A DNA stretch of 64,000 bases from Azospirillum brasilense (GCF_005222205.1 NZ_CP032345.1:2729501-2793500); one strand, 5' to 3'; shown: positions 31,477 to 41,744, numbered from the stretch's first letter. Made by a program: numbers and translations. The notes: generated by a model from the sequence alone, not told the origin.

Positions 31477-31505
31477 TTGCCAAAGCGGTTGCGGCGGGCT
31501 ATGTA
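31477..31505 (+). promoter_or_regulatory. sigma70-type promoter candidate for rpsB
   Basis: A -35 box TTGCCA (31477-31482) and a -10 box TATGTA (31500-31505) are separated by 17 bases. This would give a leader of about 115 bases before the rpsB ATG at 31628. The leader holds a small hairpin CTGTC-AAACG-GACAG (31576-31590), a possible site for S2 autoregulation, which is known for rpsB in other bacteria but inferred here. Confidence 0.55.
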
Positions 31506-31627
31506 AGCGCCGTCGTCAAAACCTCACGCGGGCTGGCGGTCCCTCGGCTTTACCCCGATGGCCCGATCCGGTGTCCTGTCAAACGGACAGTGCCCGCGGC
31601 GGAGCAACCGGAAAAGGACTTTTCCAA

Positions 31628-32413
31628 ATGGCTATTCCGTCTTTCACCATGCGCCAGCTGCTCGAAGCCGGCGTCCACTTCGGTCACCACACCCGCCGCT
31701 GGAACCCGAAGATGGGTCCGTACATCTTCGGCGTGCGCAACGGCGTGCACATCATCGACCTGGAGCAGACCGTCCCGGCGCTGCACCGCGCCCTGCAGGC
31801 CGTGCGTGACGTCGTCGCCGGCGGCGGCCGCGTCCTGTTCGTCGGCACCAAGCGCCAGGCCCAGGAGAAGGTGGCCGAGGCCGCGTCGAAGTGCGGCCAG
31901 TACTACGTCAACCACCGCTGGCTCGGCGGCATGCTGACCAACTGGAAGACCATCTCCCAGTCGATCAAGCGCCTGCGCGAGATGGAAGAGCGTCTGGCCG
32001 GCGACACCTCGGGCCTGACCAAGCGCGAAATCCTCGAGCTGACCCGCGAGCGCGACAAGCTGGAGCGCGCGCTGGGCGGCATCAAGGAGATGGGCGGCCT
32101 GCCGGACGTCCTCTTCATCATCGACACCAACAAGGAGTCGATCGCCGTCAAGGAAGCCAACAAGCTGGGCATTCCGGTCATCGCGGTGATCGACAGCAAC
32201 TCCGATCCGGACGGCGTGGCCTTCCCGATCCCCGGCAACGACGACGCCCTGCGCGCCATCGACCTGTACTGCGAGCTGGTGAACGGCGCCGTGCTCGACG
32301 GTCTGCAGGCTGAGATGAGCGCCGCCGGCATCGACGTCGGTTCCTCCGAGGAGGCTCCGGCCGAGCAGCTGCCGGAAGAGGAAGGGGCCGAGGCCGAACA
32401 GGCCCAGGCCTGA
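31628..32413 (+). CDS. rpsB: 30S ribosomal protein S2
   Basis: This is a structural protein of the small ribosomal subunit. The 261 residues carry family signatures: [41 protein letters not shown] at the N-terminus, [30 protein letters not shown], and the [37 protein letters not shown] region. The acidic C-terminal tail ([18 protein letters not shown]) is lineage-specific. The ATG follows AAAAGGACTTTTCCAA. An intrinsic terminator separates it from tsf. Confidence 0.99.
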   Translation: MAIPSFTMRQLLEAGVHFGHHTRRWNPKMGPYIFGVRNGVHIIDLEQTVPALHRALQAVRDVVAGGGRVLFVGTKRQAQEKVAEAASKCGQYYVNHRWLGGMLTNWKTISQSIKRLREMEERLAGDTSGLTKREILELTRERDKLERALGGIKEMGGLPDVLFIIDTNKESIAVKEANKLGIPVIAVIDSNSDPDGVAFPIPGNDDALRAIDLYCELVNGAVLDGLQAEMSAAGIDVGSSEEAPAEQLPEEEGAEAEQAQA

Positions 32414-32426
32414 TCCCGGTGATACG

Positions 32427-32467
32427 GGGCAGCCGGGCCTTATGACCTATGGCCCGGCTGCCTTTTT
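32427..32467 (+). terminator. intrinsic terminator or attenuator between rpsB and tsf
   Basis: A perfect 12-base stem pairs GGCAGCCGGGCC (32427-32438) with GGCCCGGCTGCC (32450-32461), followed by TTTTTT. It lies 14 bases after the rpsB stop. It probably lets rpsB be expressed in excess over tsf, with read-through into tsf. Confidence 0.85.
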
Positions 32468-32528
32468 TATGAGTTGTTTGGATCAACCCGATCCGCTTGG
32501 ATCTGTTCGGAAGGAAGAGGGCGAAACC

Positions 32529-33458
32529 ATGGCCGAGATTACCGCCGCGCTCGTCAAGGAACTGCGCGAGAAGACCGGCGCGGGCATGATGGACTGCAAG
32601 AAGGCGCTGGCCGAGACCCAGGGCGACCTCGAGGGCGCCGTTGACTGGCTGCGCAAGAAGGGCCTTGCCGCCGCCGCCAAGAAGTCCGGCCGCGTCGCCG
32701 CCGAGGGTCTGGTCGCCGTCGCCACCGCCGGCACCGCGGGCGCCGTCGTCGAGGTGAACGCCGAGACCGACTTCGTCGCGCGCAACGACAGGTTCCAGGC
32801 TTTCTCCCTGAAGGCGGCCGAACTGGCTCTGACCGGTTCGGGCGACGTCGAGGGCCTGAAGGCCGCCGCCTATCCCGACGCCGGCCGCACGGTCCAGGAA
32901 GAGCTGACCAACCTGATCGCCACCATCGGCGAGAACATGAACATCCGCCGCTCGGCCAAGCTGTCGGTTCCGGCGGGCGTCGTCGTGTCCTACGTCCACT
33001 CGGCCATCGCGCCGGGCCTCGGCAAGATCGGCGTTCTGGTCGCCCTGGAGTCGACCGGCGACGCCGCCAAGCTGAACGATCTGGGCAAGCAGATCGCCAT
33101 GCACATCGCCGCCGCCCGTCCGGACGCCCTGGACATCGCCGACGTCGACACCTCCGCCCTGGAGCGTGAGCGCAACGTGCTCGCCGAGCAGGCCCGCGCC
33201 TCGGGCAAGCCGGAGAACATCGTCGAGAAGATGCTCGAAGGCCGCATCCGCAAGTACTACGAGGAAGTGGTGCTGCTGGAGCAGACCTACGTGATCGACG
33301 GCGAGACCAAGGTCCGCAAGGTGGTCGAGAACGCCGCCAAGGACGTCGGCGCCCCGGTCAAGGTGACGGGCTTCGTCCGCTTCGCGCTGGGCGAGGGCAT
33401 CGAAAAGGCGGAGAGCGATTTCGCCGCCGAAGTCGCCGCCGCCGCCGGCCAGAAGTAA
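32529..33458 (+). CDS. tsf: Elongation factor Ts
   Basis: This is the guanine-nucleotide exchange factor for EF-Tu. The 309 residues start with the N-terminal UBA-like domain [24 protein letters not shown] and [26 protein letters not shown], then the core [18 protein letters not shown], which contains the TDFV motif that contacts EF-Tu. The second core half ends in [12 protein letters not shown] and [12 protein letters not shown]. The ATG at 32529 was chosen on family alignment; it follows GGAAGGAAGAGGGCGAAACC. Confidence 0.98.
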   Translation: MAEITAALVKELREKTGAGMMDCKKALAETQGDLEGAVDWLRKKGLAAAAKKSGRVAAEGLVAVATAGTAGAVVEVNAETDFVARNDRFQAFSLKAAELALTGSGDVEGLKAAAYPDAGRTVQEELTNLIATIGENMNIRRSAKLSVPAGVVVSYVHSAIAPGLGKIGVLVALESTGDAAKLNDLGKQIAMHIAAARPDALDIADVDTSALERERNVLAEQARASGKPENIVEKMLEGRIRKYYEEVVLLEQTYVIDGETKVRKVVENAAKDVGAPVKVTGFVRFALGEGIEKAESDFAAEVAAAAGQK

Positions 33459-33512
33459 GGACCCGGCGACCCGCCGCACGCACTCTTCACACCAACCGGG
33501 AGAAAGCCCCCC

Positions 33513-34268
33513 ATGGCCCAGACCACCGGGACCACCGAGCCGGCTGACGGCATCCGCTTCAAACGAGTCCTGCTGAAGGTGTCGGGCGAGGCGTTGATGG
33601 GTCAGCGCGACTACGGCCTCGACCCGGAGGTGGTCAACCGCGTCGCCAACGAGGTGAAGGCGGTGATCCAGCTGGGCGTCCAGGTGAGCCTGGTCATCGG
33701 CGGGGGCAACATCTTCCGCGGCGTGAAGGGTGCGGCGAGCGGCATGGAGCGCGCCTCGGCCGACTACATCGGGATGCTCGCCACCGTCATGAACGCCCTG
33801 TCGATGCAGAGCGCTCTGGAGCGGATGGGTGTGGCGACCCGCGTGCAGTCGGCCATTCCCATGTCCTCGGTGTGCGAGCCGTACATCCGGCGCCGCGCCA
33901 TTCGGCACATGGAAAAGGGCCGCGTGGTGATCTTCGCCGCCGGCACCGGCAACCCCTTCTTCACCACCGACACCGCCGCCGCTCTGCGCGCGTCGGAGAT
34001 GGGCTGCGACGCTCTGCTGAAGGGCACGCAGGTGGACGGCGTCTACACCGCCGACCCGAAGAAGGTGAAGGACGCGGAGCGTTACGAGCGCCTGGGCTAT
34101 CTCGAAGTCCTGGCGAACGATCTGCAGGTGATGGACGCCTCCGCGATCTCCTTGGCGCGCGAGAGCCACATCCCCATACTTGTGTTCTCGATCCACACCC
34201 CCGGCGCCTTCGCCGAGGTGATGCAGGGCCGGGGCAAGTTTACGATCATCAACGAAGAAACGGAGTGA
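33513..34268 (+). CDS. pyrH: Uridylate kinase
   Basis: This is a hexameric UMP kinase of the amino-acid-kinase fold that makes UDP for nucleic acid and envelope precursors. The 251 residues contain the ATP loop [10 protein letters not shown], the glycine-rich [31 protein letters not shown]-like [17 protein letters not shown], and [35 protein letters not shown]. It sits between tsf and frr, the usual order. The ribosome-binding site GGGAGAAAG is just upstream. Confidence 0.98.
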   Translation: MAQTTGTTEPADGIRFKRVLLKVSGEALMGQRDYGLDPEVVNRVANEVKAVIQLGVQVSLVIGGGNIFRGVKGAASGMERASADYIGMLATVMNALSMQSALERMGVATRVQSAIPMSSVCEPYIRRRAIRHMEKGRVVIFAAGTGNPFFTTDTAAALRASEMGCDALLKGTQVDGVYTADPKKVKDAERYERLGYLEVLANDLQVMDASAISLARESHIPILVFSIHTPGAFAEVMQGRGKFTIINEETE

Positions 34269-34272
34269 GCCC

Positions 34273-34830
34273 GTGGCTGCGCCCGACGCATCGGATCTCA
34301 AGCGCCGCATGGAAGGAGCGCTTGAGGCGTTTCGCAAGGAGTTGAGCGGTCTGCGCACCGGCCGCGCCTCCGCCAGCCTGCTTGAGCCCGTGACCGTCGA
34401 GGCCTACGGCGCCAAGATGCACCTCAAGGAGGTCGGCACCGTCAGCGTGCCGGAGCCGCGCCTGATCGTCGTGCAGGTGTGGGACCGCGGCATGGTCAAG
34501 GCCGTGGAGAAGGGCATCCGCGATTCGGGTCTCGGCCTGAACCCGCAGACGGAAGGCCAGTCGATCCGCGTGCCGCTGCCCGACCTGACGCAGGAGCGCC
34601 GCAAGGAACTCGCCAAGGTCGCCCACAAATACGCCGAGCAGGCCCGCGTCGCCGTGCGCAACGTGCGCCGCGACGGCATGGACGGCCTGAAGAAGGCCGA
34701 GAAGGCCGGCGACATCTCGCAGGACGAGCACAAGGGGCTCGGCGAGAAGGTCCAGGCGCTCACCGACCAGTACATCAAGCTGGTCGACGATGCGCTTGCG
34801 GCGAAAGAAAAGGACATCATGCAGGTCTGA
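34273..34830 (+). CDS. frr: Ribosome recycling factor
   Basis: This protein splits post-termination ribosomes together with EF-G. The 185 residues are nearly all helical with the family pattern: [30 protein letters not shown], the small beta domain [16 protein letters not shown], then [28 protein letters not shown] and a coiled C-terminal helix pair. The start is a GTG at 34273, 4 bases after pyrH; no nearer ATG fits the family N-terminus. uppS starts 4 bases after its stop. Confidence 0.98.
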   Translation: MAAPDASDLKRRMEGALEAFRKELSGLRTGRASASLLEPVTVEAYGAKMHLKEVGTVSVPEPRLIVVQVWDRGMVKAVEKGIRDSGLGLNPQTEGQSIRVPLPDLTQERRKELAKVAHKYAEQARVAVRNVRRDGMDGLKKAEKAGDISQDEHKGLGEKVQALTDQYIKLVDDALAAKEKDIMQV

Positions 34831-34834
34831 CGGC

Positions 34835-35572
34835 ATGCGCGACGCGGAAGACAGCCGCCCCCTGCGCCCGCCCGCGCACGTGGCCGTGATCATGGACGGC
34901 AACGGGCGCTGGGCGAAGTCCAGAGGGCTGCCCCGCACCGCCGGCCATAAAAAGGGCGTGGACGCCGTCCGCCGGACGGTCGAGGCCGCGGGCGAGCTGG
35001 GGATCGGCTATCTGACGATCTTCAGCTTCTCGTCCGAGAACTGGCGTCGGCCGGAGGAGGAGGTGTCCGACCTCATGCAGCTCCTGCGCTTCTACCTGCG
35101 CAGCGAGATTGCCGACCTCCACCGCAACGGCGTGCGACTGCGCGTCATCGGCGACCGGGCCCGCCTGTCCAAGGACATCGTCGGCCTGATCGACAACGCC
35201 GAGAACCTGACCCGCGACAACCGCAAGCTGACCCTCGTGGTGGCGTTGAGCTACGGCTCCCGCCAGGAGATCACGCTGGCGGCGCGGCGTCTGGCTGAGG
35301 AGGTGAAGGCGGGGACGCTCGATCCCGCGGACATCACCGAGGACCGGCTGTCCGAACGCCTGTTCACCGCCGACATCCCGGACCCCGACCTGATCGTCCG
35401 CACCAGCGGCGAGAAGCGCATCAGCAATTTCCTGCTCTGGCAGGCGGCGTATGCCGAGCTGGTCTTCGTGGACACGCTCTGGCCTGACTTTTCCAAGCGT
35501 GACCTGGAGGCGGCGATTGAAGAGTTCCACCGACGGGAACGTCGCTTCGGCGCAACCACCGGCACCCGCTAA
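34835..35572 (+). CDS. uppS: Undecaprenyl diphosphate synthase
   Basis: This is a cis-prenyltransferase that makes the C55 lipid carrier for peptidoglycan and O-antigen precursors. The 245 residues include HVAVIMDGNGRWAKSRGLPRTAGHKKGVDAVRR with the catalytic Asp, FSFSSENWRRPEEEV, and the C-terminal PDPDLIVRTSGEKRISNFLLWQAAYAELVF. The ATG at 34835 was chosen because an upstream extension overlaps frr. Its last 56 bases overlap the start of cdsA. Confidence 0.98.
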   Translation: MRDAEDSRPLRPPAHVAVIMDGNGRWAKSRGLPRTAGHKKGVDAVRRTVEAAGELGIGYLTIFSFSSENWRRPEEEVSDLMQLLRFYLRSEIADLHRNGVRLRVIGDRARLSKDIVGLIDNAENLTRDNRKLTLVVALSYGSRQEITLAARRLAEEVKAGTLDPADITEDRLSERLFTADIPDPDLIVRTSGEKRISNFLLWQAAYAELVFVDTLWPDFSKRDLEAAIEEFHRRERRFGATTGTR

Positions 35573-36365
35573 ATCCGGCGACCTGAAGACGCGCGCCATC
35601 TCGGCGCTCGTTCTGGCTCCGCTCGTTCTGGCGGCCGTCTGGGCCGGCGGCTGGGTGTTCCACCTCCTGATCGCGCTCGGCGCCGTGGCCTCCGCCGTGG
35701 AGTGGGGCAACCTCGTTCCCTGCCACCGCAAGGCTGCCGCCATCGCGTTATCGGTGGCCGGCGTCCTGCTGGCGCTGGCGGCGCAGATCGCCGCTGGCCC
35801 GTGGGCGGCCGTCGTCGTCGCCATCCTGGCCTCCGCCGGCGTCGCGCTGGCGTCGGGCGGACCGGACCGCGGACTGTCCGGTGGCGGAGTCCTCTACATC
35901 GTCGCCGGCCTGGCCGGTCTGATGTGGCTGCGCGACGATCCGGAGTCCGGCCTCGCGCTGTTCCTTTTCACCATGCTGGGCGTCTGGGCGACCGACATCG
36001 GCGCCTACGCCGCCGGACGGACCATCGGCGGACCGAAGCTGGCCCCGCGCATCAGCCCGAAGAAGACCTGGGCCGGCCTGATCGGCGGCATGGCTTCCTC
36101 CGCCCTGGTGGGGTGGGGGGTGGCTCTGGCGGCCGGCGCGCAACGGCCGCTGCTGGCTCTTGCGGTGGGCGCCGTTCTGGCCGTGGTGGCGCAAGCGGGC
36201 GACCTCTTCGAATCCGCGGTCAAGCGCCGTTACAACGTGAAGGACAGCGGCCATCTCATTCCTGGTCACGGGGGAATCCTGGACCGCATCGACGGGCTGC
36301 TCGCCGCCGCCCCGGTGCTGGCCCTGTTCCACGCGACCATCGGCACGGCAATCGCATGGTGGTGA
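35517..36365 (+). CDS. cdsA: Phosphatidate cytidylyltransferase
   Basis: This is an integral membrane enzyme that makes CDP-diacylglycerol, the precursor of all phospholipids. The 282 residues have about seven or eight hydrophobic segments and the C-terminal signature [12 protein letters not shown]...[34 protein letters not shown]. No ATG or GTG fits the start. I place it at TTG 35517, which has GGAGG six bases upstream and gives a short polar N-terminus before the first helix ([20 protein letters not shown]). This makes a 56-base overlap with uppS, so translation should be coupled and possibly low. Confidence 0.92.
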   Translation: MKSSTDGNVASAQPPAPAKSGDLKTRAISALVLAPLVLAAVWAGGWVFHLLIALGAVASAVEWGNLVPCHRKAAAIALSVAGVLLALAAQIAAGPWAAVVVAILASAGVALASGGPDRGLSGGGVLYIVAGLAGLMWLRDDPESGLALFLFTMLGVWATDIGAYAAGRTIGGPKLAPRISPKKTWAGLIGGMASSALVGWGVALAAGAQRPLLALAVGAVLAVVAQAGDLFESAVKRRYNVKDSGHLIPGHGGILDRIDGLLAAAPVLALFHATIGTAIAWW

Positions 36366-36372
36366 CGAGGTC

Positions 36373-37563
36373 ATGGTTTTGAAGGCTGAAGGGGCGGGGG
36401 ACGCGCCGCGCCGCGTGACGATCTTCGGGTCGACCGGATCGGTCGGCACGCAGACGGTGGACCTCGTCGCCCGCGATCCGGAGCGTTTCGCGGTGGAGGC
36501 GCTGACCGCCAACCGCAATGTCGCCCTCCTCGCCGAGCAGGCGCGGCAGCTCCGCCCGAGGTTGGCCGTGGTCGCCGACCCTGCCGCCTACGCCGATCTC
36601 AAGGAGGCGCTGGCCGGAACCGGCGTGGAGGCCGCCGCCGGTCCGCAGGCGGTGGCCGAGGCCGCGGAGCGTCCCGCCGACTGGGTGATGGCCGCCATCG
36701 TCGGCGCCGCCGGGCTGGAGCCCACGCTGGCCGCCGTGCGCCGCGGCGCCTGCGTCGCCTTCGCCAACAAGGAGGTGCTGGTCTGCGCCGGCGCCCTGAT
36801 GATGGAGGAGGTGCGCCGCCACGGCGCGAACCTGCTGCCGGTCGACAGCGAGCATTCGGCGATCTACCAGGTCTTCGACTTCGACCGGCTGGACAGCGTC
36901 CAGCGCCTGATCCTGACGGCTTCCGGCGGCCCCTTCCGGACGAAGGACCGCGCCTTCATGGCCGCGGCGACGCGCGAGCAGGCGGTCGCCCACCCGACCT
37001 GGGAGATGGGCGCCAAGATCTCCATCGACAGCGCCACCATGATGAACAAGGGGCTGGAGATCATCGAGGCGCATTTCCTCTTCGGTGTTCCCGAGGAGAA
37101 GATCGACGTGCTGGTCCACCCGCAATCGGTCGTGCATTCGCTGGTCGAGTATGTGGACGGCTCGGTCCTGGCGCAGCTCGGCACGCCGGACATGCGCACG
37201 CCGATCGCCTACGCGCTCGGCTGGCCGGCGCGCATCCCGACGCCCGCCGAGCGGCTCGACCTCGTCAAGGCCGCAACCTTGACCTTCGAGGCGCCGGACC
37301 CCGAGCGTTTCCCGGCCCTGAGGCTCGCCCGGGCCGCCTTGCAAAGCGGTGGGGGCGCTCCTACTATTCTCAGTGCCGCCAACGAGGTGGCCGTGCAGGC
37401 GTTTCTCGACCGCCGGATCGGCTTTCTCGACATCGAACGGATCGTCGAGGGGGTGTTGGGCACGCTGCCGCACCGGCCGCTCCGCGACCTGGGTGCGGTC
37501 CGCAACACCGACGCCGAGGCGCGCCGCGTGGCGGCGGACCGGGTCGCGGCCCTGGCACGCTGA
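36373..37563 (+). CDS. dxr: 1-deoxy-D-xylulose 5-phosphate reductoisomerase
   Basis: This is the second enzyme of the MEP isoprenoid pathway, converting DXP to MEP with NADPH. The 396 residues show the dinucleotide motif [43 protein letters not shown], the catalytic and metal site [40 protein letters not shown], and the LEVIEAHxLF-like [10 protein letters not shown] with [12 protein letters not shown]. It lies 7 bases after cdsA and supplies the pathway that feeds UppS. Confidence 0.98.
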   Translation: MVLKAEGAGDAPRRVTIFGSTGSVGTQTVDLVARDPERFAVEALTANRNVALLAEQARQLRPRLAVVADPAAYADLKEALAGTGVEAAAGPQAVAEAAERPADWVMAAIVGAAGLEPTLAAVRRGACVAFANKEVLVCAGALMMEEVRRHGANLLPVDSEHSAIYQVFDFDRLDSVQRLILTASGGPFRTKDRAFMAAATREQAVAHPTWEMGAKISIDSATMMNKGLEIIEAHFLFGVPEEKIDVLVHPQSVVHSLVEYVDGSVLAQLGTPDMRTPIAYALGWPARIPTPAERLDLVKAATLTFEAPDPERFPALRLARAALQSGGGAPTILSAANEVAVQAFLDRRIGFLDIERIVEGVLGTLPHRPLRDLGAVRNTDAEARRVAADRVAALAR

Positions 37564-37617
37564 GTCTTTTTCCGGGCGCGGACCGCGAAGGAGCCGCTCC
37601 GGGATGCAAAGGATGTG

Positions 37618-38751
37618 ATGGACGTCATGGGCGGCTTCGGGACCACGCTTCTGTCTTTTCTGCTGGTCCTCACCGTGCTCGTGTTTGTGCACGAACTCGG
37701 CCATTACCTCGTGGCGCGCCGCAACGGCGTGCGGATCGAGGTCTTCTCCATCGGCTTCGGCCCTGAGCTGTTCGGCTGGACCGACCGCTCCGGAACCCGC
37801 TGGAAGTTCAGCGCCATCCCGCTCGGCGGCTATGTGAAGATGTTCGGCGACGCCGACCCGGCGAGCACGCCCGGCGCCCACACGCAGAGCATGAGCGCCG
37901 AGGAGCGGGCGGTGTCCTTCCACCACAAGCGGCTCGGCCAGCGGGCGGCCATCGTGGCGGCGGGGCCGATCGCGAATTTCCTGTTCGCCATCGTCGTCCT
38001 GACCGTCCTCTTCGCCACCGCCGGCCAGTCCTTCACCCCGCCGGACGTCGGCGGCGTGCAGCCGGGCAGCGCCGCGGAGCGCGCCGGGCTGCAGCCGGGC
38101 GATCTGATCGTCTCGATCAATGGCAGCGGCATCCAGCGATTCGAGGAGATCCGGCAGATCGTCTCCATGCAGCCGGGGGCGCCGCTGGAGATGGTGGTGC
38201 AGCGCGACGGGCGTTCGGTGAATCTGACGGCGACTCCGGACGTGCGCGAGGTCACCGACCGACTCGGCAACACCCACCGGATCGGCCAGCTCGGCATCAT
38301 GCGCGGCGGGGCGGAGACGAAGCGTCACGACCCACTCACCGCCCTGTGGCAGGCGGGCAGGGAGGTCGTCGGTATGGTGTCCGGCACCTTCGTGGCGCTC
38401 GGTCAAATGATCGAGGGGTCGCGCGGCACCGAGGAGCTCGGCGGGCCGCTGCGCATCGCCCAGATGTCCGGCGAGGTCGCCCAATCCGGCTGGTATCCGC
38501 TGATCTGGTTCATGACCTTCCTGTCCGTGAACCTCGGCATGATCAATTTGTTTCCGGTTCCGCTGCTTGACGGCGGCCATCTGATGTTTTACGCCCTTGA
38601 AGGACTCCGTGGGCGTCCTCTCGGACCTAAAGCGCAAGAATACGGTTTCCGCATCGGGCTTGCTTTGGTATTAACGCTCATGGTTTTCGCCACGTGGAAC
38701 GATCTCGTTCAGCTTCGCGTGGTGGATTTCTTTAGGGGGCTCATTTCCTGA
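37618..38751 (+). CDS. rseP: RIP metalloprotease RseP
   Basis: This is an inner-membrane site-2 protease that in studied bacteria cleaves anti-sigma factors and signal-peptide remnants. The 377 residues have the zinc motif HELGHY in the first helix, a second helix (AAGPIANFLFAIVVLTVLFA), one PDZ domain with GDLIVSINGSGI (about 140-220), and the C-terminal LDGGHL motif within NLFPVPLLDGGHLMFY. I chose ATG 37618, four bases after AAAGGA; GTG 37615 and ATG 37627 are alternatives. It is next to bamA, the usual order. Confidence 0.95.
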   Translation: MDVMGGFGTTLLSFLLVLTVLVFVHELGHYLVARRNGVRIEVFSIGFGPELFGWTDRSGTRWKFSAIPLGGYVKMFGDADPASTPGAHTQSMSAEERAVSFHHKRLGQRAAIVAAGPIANFLFAIVVLTVLFATAGQSFTPPDVGGVQPGSAAERAGLQPGDLIVSINGSGIQRFEEIRQIVSMQPGAPLEMVVQRDGRSVNLTATPDVREVTDRLGNTHRIGQLGIMRGGAETKRHDPLTALWQAGREVVGMVSGTFVALGQMIEGSRGTEELGGPLRIAQMSGEVAQSGWYPLIWFMTFLSVNLGMINLFPVPLLDGGHLMFYALEGLRGRPLGPKAQEYGFRIGLALVLTLMVFATWNDLVQLRVVDFFRGLIS

Positions 38752-38780
38752 GGGATGCCCCCAAAGCCAGGGAGCGAGCT

Positions 38781-41150
38781 TTGCGGGTGTCGAGCAGGGT
38801 TCTGGCGTTCGGCCTGATGGCCGGTTGCGCCATGACGACGGTTTCTCTTGCCCTTTCCCACGCAGCCTGGGCCCAGGCGGGCGCGCCCAATCCGGGAGCG
38901 GCGAAATCCGCCGCCTTCGGTGACGGGACGCTGGTGGCGCAGATGTTCTCGGGCGGCACCATCCGGGACATCCGGGTGGAGGGCGTCCAGCGCATCGAGC
39001 CGACGACCGTCCGCTCCTACCTCGCTGTGGCGCCCGGCGACCCCTTCGATCCCGACCGCATCGACCAGTCGCTGAAGGCCCTGTTCAACACGGGCCTGTT
39101 CGCCGACGTCGTGCTGAAGCGCGACGGCGACGCGCTGGTGGTCCAGGTGGCGGAAAACCCGATCATCAACCGCATCGCCTTCGAGGGGAATCGGCGCATC
39201 GAGAAGGAGAATCTGGAAAAGGAAATCCAGCTTCGTCCCCGCGTCGTCTACACCCGCACCCGCGTCCAGAGCGACGTGCAGCGCATCCTGGACATCTACC
39301 GCCGCCAGGGTCGCTTCGCCGCGACCGTCGAGCCGAAGATCATCCAGCTTGACCAGAACCGCGTCGATCTGGTGTTCGAGATCAACGAGGGTGTGCGCAC
39401 CGGCGTGCGCAGCATCACCTTCATCGGCAACGAGAAGTTCTCCGACGGGACGCTGCGCGAGGCGATCCAGACGCGGGAGAGCGCCTGGTGGCGCTTCATG
39501 ACGTCGGACGACAACTACGATCCGGACCGCCTGAACTACGACCGCGACCTGCTGCGCCGCTACTACCTCAAGGAAGGCTACGCCGACTTCCGCGTGGTGT
39601 CCGCCGTGGCGGAGCTGACGCCGGACCGCGAGGACTTCGTCATCACCTTCACGGTGGACGAGGGCGAGCGCTACAAGTTCGGCAAGATGGATATCAGCAC
39701 CTCGCTGAAGGCGTTGGACCCGGAGCAGCTGCGCAGCGTGCTGACCACGCGCGAGGGCGACTGGTACAACGCGCAGGAGGTGGAGAACACCATCACCAGG
39801 CTGTCCAACGCGGTCGGCGACCTGCAATACGCCTTCGTGGACGTCCGGCCGCGCATCTCGCGCAACCGCGAAAACCAGACCATCGACATCGTCTATGACA
39901 TCGTCGAGGGGCCGCGCGTCTTCGTGGAGCGCATCGACGTGACCGGCAACGTCCGCACGCTGGACAAGGTGGTCCGGCGCGAGATGCTGCTGTCCGAAGG
40001 CGACCCGTTCAGCACGACCAAGCTGCGCCGCTCCGAGCAGCGCATCAAGGATCTGGGCTATTTCGAGCGCGTCAACATCACCACCGCGGAAGGCACGGCG
40101 CCCGACCGCACGGTGATGAACGTCGAGGTGACTGAGCAGTCGACCGGTGAAATCTCCATCGGCGCCGGCTACTCGACCTCGGACGGTCCGCTGGCCGACT
40201 TCTCGATCCGCGAGCGCAACCTGCTGGGCCGCGGCCAGGACCTGCGCTTCGGCGCCACCGTGTCGGGCAGCCGCCAGGAATACGACGTCTCCTTCACGGA
40301 GCCTTATTTCCTCGACCGCGACCTGTCCGCCGGTTTCGACCTGTTCCGCATCACCCGCGACTACCAGGACGAAAGCTCCTTCGACGAGAAGAGCACCGGC
40401 ATGGCCCTGCGCATGGGCTATCCGCTGACGGAGAACCTGCGCCAGCGCGTCTACTACCAGCTTCAGAACACCGACATCACCAGCGTTCCCAGCTCGGCCT
40501 CCCGGTACATTCAGGACCAGAAGGGCTCGCGCCTGACTTCGCTGATCGGGCAGGAGTTGACGTACGACCGCCGCAACAGCCGCCTGAACCCGACCGAAGG
40601 CTATTACATCCGGTTGACGAACGATCTCGCGGGTCTGGGTGGCGACGCCCGCTTCCTGCGCAATCGTCTCGGCGCCGGCTATTACCTGCCGCTGTTCGAC
40701 GACAACTGGGTCGTCAGCGCCACCGGCGAGATCGGCTACATTGTCGGCATCGGTGACGACGGCATTGCCCTGTCCGATCGCTTCTTCATCGGCGGTGACA
40801 CGCTGCGTGGTTTCAACACCGCCGGCATCGGCCCGCGCGACCTGCGCACCGGCGACGCCCTGGGCGGCACCCGCTATTACCGCGGGTCTGTCGAGATGAC
40901 CTTCCCGGTCGGCCTGCCCGAGGAATTCGGCCTGAAGGGTCATGCCTTCACCGACGTCGGCACGCTGGGCAAGGTCGACATCAACGATCCGCTCGTCCCC
41001 GACGACGAATCGGTCCGCCTGTCGGTCGGCACCGGCTTGTCCTGGCGCTCGCCCTTCGGGCCGATCCGCCTTGACTTTGCGGTCCCGATTCTCAAGGAAG
41101 ATTACGACAAGAAAGAGATCTTCCGCTTCAGCTTTGGAACCAGGTTCTAA
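38781..41150 (+). CDS. bamA: Outer membrane protein assembly factor BamA
   Basis: This is the core of the BAM complex, which inserts beta-barrels into the outer membrane. The 789 residues start with a signal peptide ending near AWA-QAG, followed by five POTRA domains (about residues 55-430; the first begins IRDIRVEGVQRIEPTTVRSYL). The 16-strand barrel holds the conserved VSFTEPYFLDRDLSAGFDLF and GGDTLRGFN (VRGF-type motif) and ends in the outer-membrane Phe, FSFGTRF. The start appears to be TTG 38781, with GGGAG seven bases upstream; no ATG precedes the signal peptide in a suitable place. Confidence 0.95.
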   Translation: MRVSSRVLAFGLMAGCAMTTVSLALSHAAWAQAGAPNPGAAKSAAFGDGTLVAQMFSGGTIRDIRVEGVQRIEPTTVRSYLAVAPGDPFDPDRIDQSLKALFNTGLFADVVLKRDGDALVVQVAENPIINRIAFEGNRRIEKENLEKEIQLRPRVVYTRTRVQSDVQRILDIYRRQGRFAATVEPKIIQLDQNRVDLVFEINEGVRTGVRSITFIGNEKFSDGTLREAIQTRESAWWRFMTSDDNYDPDRLNYDRDLLRRYYLKEGYADFRVVSAVAELTPDREDFVITFTVDEGERYKFGKMDISTSLKALDPEQLRSVLTTREGDWYNAQEVENTITRLSNAVGDLQYAFVDVRPRISRNRENQTIDIVYDIVEGPRVFVERIDVTGNVRTLDKVVRREMLLSEGDPFSTTKLRRSEQRIKDLGYFERVNITTAEGTAPDRTVMNVEVTEQSTGEISIGAGYSTSDGPLADFSIRERNLLGRGQDLRFGATVSGSRQEYDVSFTEPYFLDRDLSAGFDLFRITRDYQDESSFDEKSTGMALRMGYPLTENLRQRVYYQLQNTDITSVPSSASRYIQDQKGSRLTSLIGQELTYDRRNSRLNPTEGYYIRLTNDLAGLGGDARFLRNRLGAGYYLPLFDDNWVVSATGEIGYIVGIGDDGIALSDRFFIGGDTLRGFNTAGIGPRDLRTGDALGGTRYYRGSVEMTFPVGLPEEFGLKGHAFTDVGTLGKVDINDPLVPDDESVRLSVGTGLSWRSPFGPIRLDFAVPILKEDYDKKEIFRFSFGTRF

Positions 41151-41151
41151 C

Positions 41152-41730
41152 ATGCAGTTCAGCAAGCTCAGGGCGCTGGTCGCCGCCGGTGCGGTGATGG
41201 CGGGCGTCGCGATGGCGACGCCGTCCTTCGCCCAGGACAAGCCGACCGACAACCTCAAGGCGCCGGTCATCGCGGTGGTCGACGTCCAGAAGATCATGCA
41301 GGAGTCGAACGCCTCCAAGGGCGTCTCGAAGTCCTTCGAATCGCTGCGCGAGACCTACCAGAAGGAAATCGCCTCGCTGGAGGACAAGCTGCGCAAGTCC
41401 GAGGAGGAACTGCGCAAGCAGCAGACCGTGCTGGCGCCGGACGCGCTGGCCAACAAGCGCCGCGACTTCGAGAAGCAGGTCGGCGAGGTCCAGAAGACGG
41501 TGCAGAGCCGTAAGCGCGCCCTGGAAAACGCGCTGAACGAGGCGATGGCCGTGGTCCACAAGAACATGGTGGAGATCGTGGCCGACGTCGCGCGCGAGCG
41601 CGGCGCCAACCTGGTCCTCGCCCGCCAGCAGTTCGTCCTGGTCGACACCCAGCTCGACGTCACCGACGTGGTGCTGGAGCGGGTGAACAAGAAGCTGCCC
41701 CAGGTTGCGCTGACCGTTCCCAAGCAGTAA
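41152..41730 (+). CDS. skp: OmpH/Skp family periplasmic chaperone
   Basis: This is a periplasmic holdase for unfolded outer-membrane proteins. The 192 residues have a signal peptide cleaved near SFA-QDK, a short beta segment VIAVVDVQKIMQES, and two long charged helices (about 55-155) that form the coiled-coil tentacles, rich in KLRKSEEELRKQQ-type sequence. A closing beta region NLVLARQQFVLVDTQLDVTDVVLERVN completes the body. The ATG is one base after the bamA stop, so the two genes work and are translated together. A strong terminator follows. Confidence 0.93.
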   Translation: MQFSKLRALVAAGAVMAGVAMATPSFAQDKPTDNLKAPVIAVVDVQKIMQESNASKGVSKSFESLRETYQKEIASLEDKLRKSEEELRKQQTVLAPDALANKRRDFEKQVGEVQKTVQSRKRALENALNEAMAVVHKNMVEIVADVARERGANLVLARQQFVLVDTQLDVTDVVLERVNKKLPQVALTVPKQ

Positions 41731-41744
41731 GGCGCACCAAAAAG

